Part shown: piece after piece, positions 51,137 to 62,830 of the stretch | Position numbering within the stretch: the first letter of the stretch is position 1 | How the letters are laid out: each line of letters opens with the position of its first letter | DNA from: Eucommia ulmoides | Taxonomy: Eukaryota > Streptophyta > Magnoliopsida > Garryales > Eucommiaceae | Reading direction: 5' to 3' | Length of the DNA stretch: 64,000 nucleotides | NCBI GenBank assembly: GCA_016647705.1 | Contig: CM028326.1 | Span: 18,167,901 to 18,231,900, forward strand | Made by a program: the position numbers and the translations under genes | The notes under the pieces: model-generated | What the model saw: the letters and a program-made list of their open reading frames with translations, nothing else | Told to the model about the DNA's origin: nothing | The model's database searches: none

Positions 51137-53150
51137 GTGAGGGGTTCGATTGTCAAATTGCTTTTCACAGGCATATTTTCGATGTATGCCTACATTGTTT
51201 TACCAAGCATGTCAACAAATGTCTTGTTAATCGATAGTTGGTACGTTGTTCCATCATTCTTCAATCCGAAGGGCAATGACCTAATAACACTACAACCCCT
51301 TGTCAGTCGTAAATATTGCCTTTTTTTTTTTTGTCAGACGGGTACATAACTATCTGGTTGTAGCCTGAAAATCAGTTCAAGAAGCTGAGCATCTCAAATT
51401 TTGTAGTAACATCCACTATGATGTCGATCTTCAAGAGCGAAAAGCAACCTTTCAGGCATGCTTTGTGGAGGTCGCTAAAGTCGGGGCGTGTGTGCCATTT
51501 ACTGATCTTCTTCTTAACTAACACTACATTGGCTAAGCAAAGTGGGAAGTTGATTTCCTTAATGGTATCAACATCATGCAATTTCTTTATTTCTTCATAA
51601 ATAATATTCTGCTTTTTCAGCCTGAACTTTCGATGCTTTTGTCTTACTAGTGCATAGTCAGGATCTATGTAGAGTTGATGCCTTGAAACCTATAAATTTA
51701 TCCTGAGCATATACCCATAGGACCAGACAAAAACATCATGATTAAGCTTTAGGATCTCAGTCAGTCACTCCTTCAGCTCCTCAAATATCTCCAAACCTAC
51801 TTTTACCATTCATTCATCATTCGTCGGATGCAATTGAACTGAGACCAACTCTTTATCAGGTTTAAGGGTTGTTATATATTCTCTTCTATCGGGTTAACAA
51901 TGATTCTATTCTTTTGGGCATGCAACATGTCCTTGGGAGGGTACCCTCCTTCTCGTCAAGACTCTATCAAATCTATTAGAGAATAGCTACTTTGGTCATG
52001 AAATATTTTCAAGCTGTAGTTTGGCTTCCTTTTACTTTTTTTACCATCTTCTTGGTCGAGAATTTCATCACCAGATAATAATTTGAGGTTATGACCTTTG
52101 AAGCATTTAGGAACGGTCTCCCAGTGATTGTATTATTGGCCGATAGACATTCCACTACCATGAACTTGATATTCACAGTAGAATGTGTTGGCTTGGTCAT
52201 TGCTGTGAGCTGCAACGCAATCCAACCTACTGGTCAAACAGCCTTTCCTCTGAACTCTACCAATGATGTCATTAAAAGATTCAATTTATCGGGTCCAATT
52301 CTCATATTTTGGAAGGTTAGGAGATAGATTGTTTCGATTAACTTCTACTGTCGACCTCTGAGCGACCAACATTGTAGTTGGTGATCTATAAGGTCACAAC
52401 AAGGTATCATCGTGTGGAGTGTGGACTCTCCTAAGATCTTCCTTGTTAAAAGTTATTTCTTGGACACTTGGAACACTTAGTCATCACCTTTCATCTTACC
52501 TTTCTGAGCATGGACCTTATGGTCGGCCAAAGAGGTTCCTCTCGAGTAAAATCCTCCATGGATAGTCCTGATCTCTCTTGGATCTTGGGTCTCTCATTAT
52601 CATTTTTACGTTGATCCTCATGTTCTTGATTATTAGTGAACCATTTCAAGTGACCTCTTCAAATGAGACCTTTAACCTCATTCTTTAGATCATAGAGAAT
52701 GTCAGTGGTGTATCTGTGATCTTGATGAAAATTACACTACTAGTTTGATGCGTTAGTCTTACCCATGTTCTCTAAGGTTGCATCCATTTTATAAACTTCT
52801 AGTATTTGATATGCATCAACACTATCCTCAGTGGTGCATTCATTGGTGTGTAGTTTGAGTAATTGAGAGTGGATTTTGGCCTCTTGGACTACTTAATAAA
52901 CCCACTCGAATCTTGATAATTTGTTTTTCTTCTTATTCTTCTTTTTCTTCGATCGAGATACGTCCCAACCTAACTTGTCATAATTTGACTCCTCGGCCTT
53001 TTGGTTTCTTGTATGGTCTTCTTCTTCTTTTGCTCGATCCCTGTAGACTTCCCGGTTGGAGATGAAATCCATTCATAGAGCTAGTTCCGAGGCTTTGTGC
53101 CTTGGGCATGGCCCGAAGGAAATTAGATTTATGTGAATGCAAATTTTAAA
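51137..53150 (-). pseudogene. Tat-type Ty3/Gypsy gag-pol remnant
   Basis: Minus-strand fragments appear in the expected order. Gag: around 52750-52680 a block like FHQDHRYTTD..YDLKNEV, the zinc-knuckle-side FHRDHGH motif. Protease: 52215-52009 reads VNIKFMVVECLSANNTITGR and PFLNASKVITS. Reverse transcriptase: 51581-51372 reads INFPLCLANVVLVKK, DFSDLHKACLKGCFSLLKID and IVDVTTKFEMLSFLN. These match Tat-lineage Gypsy polyproteins. Stops and frameshifts are frequent. Integrase and the element's own LTRs are not recognised. Confidence 0.8.
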
Positions 53151-54710
53151 GATTTTATTTTTCACAATTAATTTCTTAAGTCCTAATTAGTTGTGATAAT
53201 AAGAAATAGAAAAATAACACAAGCATATATCACATTAATTTTTATACCTCTTTTGGTGTTTTAGCCTCACAGCTAAAGCGTTATTTGATTAGACTTTTCC
53301 AAAGTGGCAAGATTAGATCATGTACGAGTGTACAACTCTGAGTGGAAGCACAAGTGTTTTACCTCCAACAATATTCATATGAAGAAATGACTACTAATTA
53401 TCAAAGAATCTAATTTTAAATCAGTAGATTTAGGGTAGGTTCGATTTTATTTTAGTAGGTAGTACTAATCAAGTCGATATCACAAAGAACAAAGAGAAAT
53501 AGGAGCCAATATTTGGCTCTGCACGATGTCATGGGAGGCCACATCTGATGTGGCCCATTTTATAGACTAGTTTAGGATAGAACCCTGAACTCCCTTCTTC
53601 TTATTATTGCATATTGGTCCCCGAACTTCTAAATAGTTCAACATTACTACCCATTCATTTTTCAAAGATTATTCAAACTTCCATTCTCCATTGCTTGTGA
53701 CCTATTAGATTCATATGAAAAGCTGGACGACAGAAATACTTAAATAATTTACTAATTAATCAATCAATCAAAATTGGAACAATTCTAATTTTGTCCTTTT
53801 ATAAAGATAATTTCTTTACAGTATCCCCCACCAACTTGGAGTTACGTATAACCATATATCATAGTTATATCTAGATGATATGAATTTAATCAGAGAACCT
53901 ATCAAGTTGTAATTATCACGCAATTCGATCTTTCTATCTATATGTGCCGAAAGAACCAACTGGGCGGGATAAAGTCGAAACTCCTACTTCTATCATATGT
54001 CCATAAATCCTTGATTTATTTATGATACCAATTATAATATCAATCTAATCATAATAATATATTGGCGAAAGGCTTCAAGTAAATCATGTATGATCACGTA
54101 TAACAATTCTTTTTTTGCTAAGGGATAATAGATTATCTCTTGCATACTCGCATAATCATATGTATATTCGTTATATCCAATAAATGCCATGAAAGTTTTG
54201 TGACAAGGAGATAACAATTAGTATTATCAAAGTATAGGAGCGCACTCATATGACAAACAGTACCTCAAGTCAAAAGATCACATGCACTATTACAATTCAG
54301 ATATTCTATTTTGACTTTAAGCAATAGTACCCATATAGAATATCAAGTATGGTTATGCTCAGACACTCGTTAACACTTAATAAGACCCTTGTTGGTGTTT
54401 CGGTATCTTATATCAACGGATTTGACATTCTTATTAGAGAAAACACCCAACAAACTAATTCATCAGTACTATTAAGTGCCAATTAATAATCTTATGATAT
54501 GAAACTTTTAGGATATTCAATTACCAAATGTCTACGATCTCACTTCCTTTAATCCCATTAAAAAGTTAAGATATTTCAATTGAATATCCATGAAATATTG
54601 GCATCTATATAATTCATAGAATTACCAAGTTTGCCTAATTAGATATTTAATTACTTGAGATTATTACAAAAAATATGTCCAACTAGGATTATCTATAGGG
54701 CTTATTCCTA
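53151..54710 (-). mobile_element. LTR-like segment starting TGTTAGGAATAAGCCC
   Basis: On the minus strand a purine-rich ACTAGTGGGAGA is followed by TTGTTAGGAATAAGCCC, the polypurine-tract/LTR junction common in plant LTR elements. On this reading, 54710 downward is a 3' LTR, with internal sequence to its right. The downstream limit near 53.1-53.6 kb is uncertain. Part of it matches 49.9-50.9 kb in inverted orientation. Confidence 0.5.
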
Positions 54711-55704
54711 ACAATCTCCCACTAGTACTATAAACAATCATGTAAAGAATCGTATAATTTATTCGACTAACTACCATTAAGTTAGGGCCCCAAGTGAGTG
54801 GATTTGTCATGTTACCTATTCAGTATACTCTCTAAATAGATATATCAACTTTCAATAATTACATGAAAGTGTCACTCTTGGTGTTTTGGATATAGATGAG
54901 ATCTGGGTTCCCTGGCTAAGTTATAGCCCTATCATTGTTACAATATCGAGGTATCATGACTCAATGGTTGGAACCAAGTTTGGCAATCGAACTCTTAAAT
55001 CCTTACACCTAATAAGTTATATATGATACGGTAATAAACCTGACCTCTATTGTAGAATCTTAAGTTTAGGATCTCATCCATAATTTCTCCCACTAATAAC
55101 CTACCTATCAAGATATAATTAAATCTCAAAAAAGACAAAGAATCATTCATATCAAATTTGAAATTCGATTCTGTAATCTATTATTACTTTTTTCTCATTT
55201 TTCATTTTCAAAAAATTTATCCTTAGTTTTTCTAAAGTACGTTAGGATATTTCTATGCCATTCATTACACTTAGTCTGAATGAGATTGATATATGTTGGT
55301 TAAGCTAATAGTTGTTTGATATTGTTGATGTCGAATCTTGGATGACTCTAACGGTGTGGTCTGGTCACTATTGGTTGAGATCTTCTTTCGTGCTGAGATG
55401 GGATGGAGAGGTCCGGGATTAGATTATCCAGACCTGGATGGGCGGGGATGGAGCAATCCGGGATGGATTCTGAGTGATGAAGCAACTTGGGAATCTTCTG
55501 GTCAGTGGAGAGTCTTCTTACCCGAGATGGAATGGGTCTGAGTTGGGATGGGTCAGAGCTGAGATGGGCAGCACCCTGTTACCTGCACAAAGGACTTGCC
55601 GAGATGGACCCGGCGTGTCCCCTCCGATGTGAGAATCAACGCTCAGGGGGAGGAGAATAAAATATGTTACCGAGAAGAGTAAACAAATTTGGTGTACCTT
55701 TGGG
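54711..55704. other. Probable retrotransposon internal/LTR sequence, G-rich patch
   Basis: No protein is recognised. 55398-55570 is rich in GGGATGG/GAGATGGG strings with several runs of three or four G, so it could form G-quadruplexes. The text around 55575-55640 (ACCTGCACAAAGGACTT, CCCCTCCGATG) resembles a motif common in dicot LTRs. The 67-aa frame here is Gly/Trp-rich and not gene-like. Confidence 0.4.
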
Positions 55705-56708
55705 CGTTAGTATTATAATGACCCGGTTTTCTAGGGCTGCTACTAGGTTTCTTCTATAAAGAATTCTACCCTAAACATTCCACCATCTATAAATATATTG
55801 TTATTTTTAATAATTCTGCTCTGATACCACTTTGTAACGACCCGATTTACCAGAGTTGCCACGGGGTTTCTCCTATTGGAGAAATAAAACTAAAACCTAA
55901 CACTAAAATTGAATGACCAATATTTCTTTTCATAAAAATCTGGAAAAATTTACAAATTACGACGATAATTATATTTATCTAACTCACCGAATCAATTATC
56001 AATAATGAATTATTAGTAATGGATCGTTTCATAATACAAGGCTTCAAAATCATAATAATAAATTATGTTAAATACCAAAGTGGCTTCTCAAATAATCATA
56101 ATAATGAATTATGATAATTACCAGATATTTGTCCCTAAAATTTAAGAATAATGGCTTTTGAAAATTCCAATTCCGTGACTCCAAATCTTTGACAACAAAG
56201 TGGACTTTCCATATATATATATATATATATAATTACAATTATTACAAATTAAGTAGAATTGCAAATAAAATTCCTAGTGTCGTTTCATTCTCACTGGCCT
56301 TGTAATAAAAACTGTAAGGTTGTGAGCCAATACTCAGTAGAATTTCAACCTCTCTAATAGATATATTTAATTAATACTACCAATAAAGCACATAAGCAGG
56401 ATTTCGACATGATTTTCACATAATCAAAATTATTTCGTGAAAATTAACAACTATAATTCGACAACAATAATAATATAAATCCCACAACAGAGAAATTAAA
56501 TACATATATTAAAAGAGTTAGAAATTCTACCTGAAATTCGAAACCAAAATCTAAACCGAAACATTTTTTATCCCTAAAAAATCATTCAATAAATCCTTTA
56601 ACTTTTCTTGATATATATATATATATATATAGCGTGATGTATGCTGTATGCTCTGCAACCTCCCTAAAATTGATGACTTTCCTTAATATTAATGTATACT
56701 TATGTTGA

Positions 56709-56754
<46 letters not shown>

Positions 56755-56936
56755 CGTGTCACATTTAAACATATATGTATATATGCATTATTATGTGCTG
56801 TCTTTATTTTATGAAGACAACACACTTTAATTTTTATATTATTTTTTATTATTTACATTTATTATCCCTCTTAAAATAAAAAAATATTAATTATATCTCA
56901 AAATTCTTAAAAATACATTTTAAATAACACAATAGT
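55705..56936 (-). mobile_element. LTR retrotransposon remnant: two LTR ends around a primer site
   Basis: GCTCTGATACCA (55819-55830) is the reverse complement of the initiator-tRNA-Met primer site. Just right of it (from 55834) TGTAACGACCCGATTT is the inverted 3' end of an LTR. About 110 bp to its left, from 55705, a diverged second copy of the same LTR end (AATGACCCGG...) is found. The text to the right (GTGAGCCAATACTCAGTAG) fits a long LTR continuing past the nested copy at 56.9-58.7 kb, possibly to about 61.9 kb. Microsatellites: (TA)n at 56206-56231 and 56610-56631, (ATT)n at 56710-56753. Confidence 0.5.
56710..56753. repeat. (ATT)n microsatellite
   Basis: About 44 bp of TTA/ATT repeats. 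Confidence 0.95.
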
Positions 56937-56939
56937 TGG

Positions 56940-58651
56940 TGGCCGCAAATAATGCGCTGCCACTTTCACCGTAAGCGTATGGATCAAGTTTTAGTATAGT
57001 GGATCTTTCGGTCGGGTATCGTATCCACAGGGATTGGTGTTGTTACTATCGAGTATCGCGATTGTCGTAACCTAACTTTATCTAGGTGACAAAAATAGAA
57101 TTTAATTTAATATTAATACTAAACTAATATACTAATTAAGTTAACTATATTATAAATACTAATTTGAGATTGTTTAGGGGAGTAGATTGCCTAGGGATTA
57201 ACTTTTTTTACTTACATGCGTTTGATTTTGTTTTAGTTAATATTAACGGCGTTCGGCGTGTCCGACAATCTCGATTCTTAAACTCCCTCACCACCTCTTC
57301 CGAGTGTAAGACCGGGGAATACGTGATTTCGTGTCAACGCCGAAGTCCCCTTCAACGTCTTAATGACTCTAGGTCACATGAGTCTCGTCCCAACGTCATC
57401 GATTGCATACTTTCTAATGCCCTCCCGGGTCGTTAGATTGTCGTGTTGTGTTAACCCTAGTCCAAATCCGGGGTTACCTCTCCCGAGTGTCAAACTTCGT
57501 ATTCTCAATATATCTAAACTAGCATATAATAATAGAAAACACGGAAACACAATCGAAATTATAAGAAACAACCATAAACGAAACAAAAATTCAACCAAAA
57601 CTACATTTTCATAAATAATACGTTAATCCCTATTACAATCCATGTTTAACTCATGGCCCTAACCATTTATACAATGTAAAAGGAGCTAAACATGCTCAAC
57701 AACTACCAAAATGAAGAAAACAAAGAGAGAAAACGAGTGACTTAGCCGATATCCAAAGATTTGCCGCTAGAAACATCGATCGATCGCTTCCTCGTTGATC
57801 CTCCACCTCGGGTTGAGAGATCTCCCTAAAAAATCCCTACTCCTACTCCTAAAATATGGCCTAAGGCCTTAAGGGTTGAAGAGAGGGAAGAGAAGATGAG
57901 AGAAAGTATTAAAAAAATATCCCAAAAGATCTCAAAATATCTAATAAATATCAAAAGGGTGTGCTGCAGGATTTTCGCCTAGGCTAATAAAACTTCTCCT
58001 AGGCGAAGTTAAGTCGGTTAACTTTTTGTCAAAAATTCGTCTAGGCGAAGAAAAATTCGCCTAGGCGAAGTTACTACAGGTTTGAAATTTTATTTTGGCT
58101 GTAACTTCTTCATCCGAACTCCGATTGAGGTGATTCAAAAACATATGAAAAGCTAAGAATAATATATACAACTTCCATGTTTTGAGAATTTTCAAAATAG
58201 GATTTCATCATAGTCCAAAATAGCCTTGAAGTTATAGCACCTGTACCGGCTTTGCAGGTTTGGTGACCGCCTAGGCGAAGAAATAGGTGGTGAACTTGGA
58301 AATGTTTCTACTGGGGCTTCCACCTAGGCGGAGGAATTTCCTGCCTAGATGGTGGGCTGTCAGTAGCCTTTTTGTCATTCTCAGCATCTTCACTGCCTAG
58401 GCGGAGGTCTGGACGCTTAGGCGGTGGGCTTCCTTCATATTTTTGCCTCCTTGCTTGTTTATCCACTGTAACTTCGACTCGCCTTCGGTTCGATCTCATC
58501 GTTTTCACTCCAGTTTCTTATCTTTTTTGCTCCACACACCTGATTTATACAAAAAGTATAAAAACATATTAAAACATATAAAAATAACTATAAACGTACT
58601 CGAAAACTAACAAATTCAGATTGAAAATACGTAGGTAATTTACACCTATCA
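56940..58651 (-). mobile_element. LTR-like family, copy A, with CCTAGG palindrome pairs
   Basis: On the minus strand it starts TGATAGGTGTAAATTACC (right edge 58651) and ends in sequence containing CCCTGTGGATACGATACCC near 57010-57045. It aligns in opposite orientation with 62831-64000: shared blocks include GTTAGTTTTCGAGT-like, GACACTCGGGAGAGGTAA, TAACGACCCGGGAGGG-like and ACATGAGTC. No coding region is recognised; short frames are incidental. It is a probable solo LTR or large non-coding retroelement part nested in another LTR. Confidence 0.6.
57966..58425. repeat. Paired palindromes with CCTAGG core
   Basis: Motifs of the form TTCGCCTAGGCGAA or ACCGCCTAGGCGGT (some imperfect) are centred near 57980, 58000, 58042, 58062, 58272, 58325, 58346, 58398 and 58418. 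Four pairs have centre spacing of 20-21 bp; the partner of 58272 is degenerate. Confidence 0.85.
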
Positions 58652-59549
58652 ATAGTCCCAAAACTTTTAAAAGTCAAATTAAAATTAACATTTAACTTCA
58701 AAAATTATTAAATATTATTTATACTACAAATTTGCAAAACAATCCCAAAATTTCATCTGCGAAATTTAATTCAAGACAATAATAATTCAGAATTGCACCG
58801 TACTAGTCACTCTCGGTTAACCAATAATAATCAAAAGTCACCATCACGCTCTCGCTATACTATTCTAATAAAAATAACAATAAATAATAATATATCTTTA
58901 AAATATTACGATAATCTCAATGAATTTGGTCTATCTCAATTCCAACAGGTCCACGTCCTTAATAATATTTCTCGCTTGACATGACTTTTCAAGTTCACTG
59001 CCATATCCCATAACCAACATTTATCAATTTTGTCCAACATTTCAATATCGCAACAACTAACATCTTATCTAATAGATAACTCAAATTTCTTGTGGACTGT
59101 CCCGTGCGACTAAAAATAATCATCTTCAATATCCACATTAAAATTCCAATCATCTCATAAACTTTTTCATAAATATCAACACAATCCAAATTTCAAATAA
59201 TAAATTTTTCGCAATAAGTCTGGAAACACATAAATACTTCTAAACCACATAAATATGTCACAAACACGTAAGTACATCTTAACCACATAACTACATACCA
59301 GAATAAATACATTTCAAACCACATAAATACGTCTCGAAACACATAAATATATTCCAAACCACATAAATATGTATCAACCACATAAGTATGTCTCAAAACA
59401 CATAAATACATGTCAACCACATAAATATGCCTCGAAACATTTAAATACGTGTCAAATTATAAAAATCAAATATATCTTAAATCACATAATTACGTTTCCA
59501 AAGTTACGTAACATAACGAATTGAATAGTGAATTCAATATTCACGTAAA

Positions 59550-59616
<67 letters not shown>

Positions 59617-59719
59617 TACATAAAGCCTCTAATCGAATTTCTAAAATACTAGTTATGCTAAAAAATTCAAATTAACATTTCAAAATAACAATTGGCTTCT
59701 AATAGTTTCACAATAACCT
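58652..59719. other. LTR-derived sequence with CCACATAAATA(T/C)GT repeats
   Basis: 59220-59500 is a run of irregular about 20-bp units such as AAACCACATAAATACGTC, read through by an artefactual minus-strand frame. (TA)n of about 62 bp lies at 59549-59611. No gene is recognised. Confidence 0.6.
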
Positions 59720-61925
59720 CACACTCCAACTTTACCTAACGCTTGTAGTGGACCAATATCTATCTAAATTATTTTACCGGTGTGCTGTCTTCATAATACA
59801 AGAACCAGTTATCGATCAAGTGTTTTTATCAAAATCGACTTTCCAACAAATTAAAGTCATACTGGGCAGTATCTGAATCCCAACAAAAATATCATCATAA
59901 CAGAACCACCAAATTAAAATCCACAAATCAACTTACTTTTATATAATAAAATACCATACTTCCTTGCTAGCCATAAAATCTTTTTCCTCATGATCGTGAG
60001 TTATAACGGTATTGTAACCTGTCTATCTGTGCAATCTAGTGTTGCAATCAGTGTCAGGGCCATTTAATATCTCCAATGGTAGGAGTCAACACGTGGTATA
60101 AACTACTATATCATGATGATAATCATCATCATCGTCAACAACAACAACAACAGATATTAACCACCCGTAGCACTTGCCCTCCTGTTAGGTTAAAATACAA
60201 CATCTTACAGGAAATGCTCTCTTATTAGAATCAACAACATCTCGCAAGACATGTCCTCCTGTTGGGATCACACTATGGCATAGTCGGATAATAAAAACTA
60301 CTATCTACATTTAAAAATTTACTTGATCCGCATAACGTTATAAAATAATTCATTTTAATAAACCTTTTTTTTCTTTCACATTTTAGTACAAAAATATAAT
60401 TTGACAATTTATATAGAAGATAATACCCTCACTTTATTAATGTACTTGCTTTCATAATATAAAAATAATTTATAGATCAAGTATATTTATCAAACAGCAC
60501 TTTTCAAAATATAATATAATCACATACTGAATAGTAGCAAAATCTCACGAATATAATTTAATTTAAGTCAATTGAATATAAATCAACCATTCAAATCACT
60601 TTTATATAATAAAATTCTCGAAATATACTTTCTTACTAGTCATAGGATCGTTTCACCTTACGATTGGGAGTTATGACAGTACCATAACCTGTACAACTGT
60701 GCAATCTAAGTTGCTATCAGTGCCAGGGCCATTCAATATCTAAGGTTGTTATCAGTGCCAGGGCCATTCAATATCTCCAATGGTAAGAGCAACAAATAGT
60801 ATAACTACCATATCAACAATATAATCAACTACCTGTAGGACTTGACCTCTTGTTAGATTTCAACATATCAACAATATGTTCAACCACCTGCAGGACTTGT
60901 CATCTTGTCAGGTCTCAACAACAACGTTCTACAGGGCATGCTCTCTTGTAAGGACCAACCACATTTGCAGGACATGCACTCCTAACAAGCCGACTATGAC
61001 ATAACAGGATAATAAAATTATTTTTCACTTTTAAAATTTTACTTGATCCATTAATCATCGTAAAACTGTCAATTTTCATCAATACTTTTTTCCCCCACAA
61101 TTTAATACGAAAGTATAATTTCACGATTTATATAGAAGACAGTAACCACCTTTTTAAACTGATTTCTATGGTCCATGACTACAAATAGTATAACTACCAT
61201 ATCAACAACATAATCAACTACCTGTAGGACTTGCCCTCCTGTCAGATCTCAACATATCAACAATATATTCAGCCATCTGCCGGACTTGTCCTCTTGTCAG
61301 GTCTCAACAACAACGTCCTACAGGACATGCCCTCTTGTAAGGACCAACCATATTTGCAGGACATGCCTTCCTGACAAGCCGACTATGACATAACAGGATA
61401 ATAAAATCATTTTTCACTTTTAAAATTTTACTTGATCTATTAATCATCGTAAAACTGTCAATTTTCATCAACACTTTTTTCTCCCACAATTTAATATGAA
61501 AGTATAATTTCACGATTTATATAGAAGACAGTAACCACCTTTTTAAACCGATTTCTATGGTCCACGACTACAAATAGTATAACTACCATATCAACAACAT
61601 AATCAACTATCTGTAGGACTTGCCCCCCTATCAGATCTCAACATATCAACAATATATTCAGCCACCTGCAGGACTTGTCCTCTTGTCAGGTCTCAACAAT
61701 AACGTCCTACAGGACATGCCCTCCTAACAAGCTGACTATGACATAACAAGATAATAAAATTATTTTTCACTTTTAAAATTTTACTTCATCCATTAATTAT
61801 CGTAAAACTGTCAATTTTCATCAACATTTTTTTCCCCACAATTTAATACGAAAGTATAATTTCATGATTTATATAGAAGACAGTAACCACTTTTTTAAAC
61901 CGATTTCTATGATCCACGACTAACA
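59720..61925. repeat. Complex tandem repeat: about 670-bp units then 389-bp units
   Basis: Two long diverged units (about 59740-60420 and 60425-61140) share GAGTTAT(A/G)AC, GTGCAATCTA and CAGTG(T/C)CAGGGCC. Then shorter, well-matched copies end ATTTATATAGAAGAC at 61140, 61529 and 61881, that is, periods of 389 and 352 bp. The last is shorter because one AGGACATGCC block is missing. Each unit holds several CAGGACTTG(T/C)CCTC and ACAGGACATGCCCTC sub-motifs. Two minus-strand 69-aa frames are the same repeat read twice. Confidence 0.85.
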
Positions 61926-62830
61926 CAACACTCACTTAGGCTTATTTAATTTTGATAAGTTGTATAAATCAAACGCCACCTAAGATGTTAATATGTTCAA
62001 ATTGAAACTGTAGAGACCAAAGAGAAATTTTGATCAAACTTCAAGTATACATTTATGTGATTCTCATGCATATTTTACAAGATTATTTTTGGGAAAACTT
62101 AATTCACACTCCTAAATAAGAACCAACACATACTCCATTTCCACTAAGAATCATGAAACAGTAAAAATGGAGTGTATTGTTTTGTTTTATTTTTTTTTAT
62201 TTTTTTTGGAGTGCGTTGGTTGTGATTGTTTAAAATTTGGAGCATTGAACTGAGTAAAAAAAAATGTTTTGATCTAGCCACGAGCGAACCGCATTTAGGT
62301 GAGTGGATGTTTGGAATAAAAGTTAGGGAAAGGTTTTGTTGAAATACTTCATATGTTAAAATTAAGTTAATTAACCAAGACCTGTAATGACGAAAGATTA
62401 ATAATTAAAGGCAACAGACCCTTTTTGACTTTCATTATTTTTTAGTTTCTTGTTGCTTGTGAGAAATGAACCAAATAAATGAAGTTTAAGAATTGTCTAG
62501 CAAATTATTGCTTATAAAGAATGATTAAAGGCATATAGGTTCTAGTTCTGAGAGTAACAAGTTAAAATTAGTATACAACTTGTGTCCCATTTATTTCGCT
62601 TTGGTTCTCATTTGCTTCAATAGGAGCATTAAATACCATAAAATCATGAAGGTCATGCATTTACTCTTGCTAGAGGCATTAAATTCTAATGATGAACAAA
62701 TGCAGCTTAGGATTTTTTTTTTTTTTTGAATTAGTGAATTATACAAAAATCATATGTTTTAAGTAGTTGTAATACTTCGCTTATTATGAGTAATGGGTTA
62801 ATGAGTACCATAACCTAAGCCTAGGGTAGT
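61926..62830. other. Intergenic or LTR-derived sequence, nothing recognised
   Basis: AT-rich, with T-rich runs near 62190 and 62712. No gene or clear repeat is seen. Confidence 0.5.

Noticed and set aside
57164..57614. 90-aa and 83-aa frames
   Set aside because: They lie inside the LTR-like copy A; the matching part of copy B does not keep a frame, so coding is unlikely.
60915..61513. Two near-identical 69-aa minus-strand frames
   Set aside because: The same 389-bp tandem repeat read twice; frame conservation follows from recent duplication.
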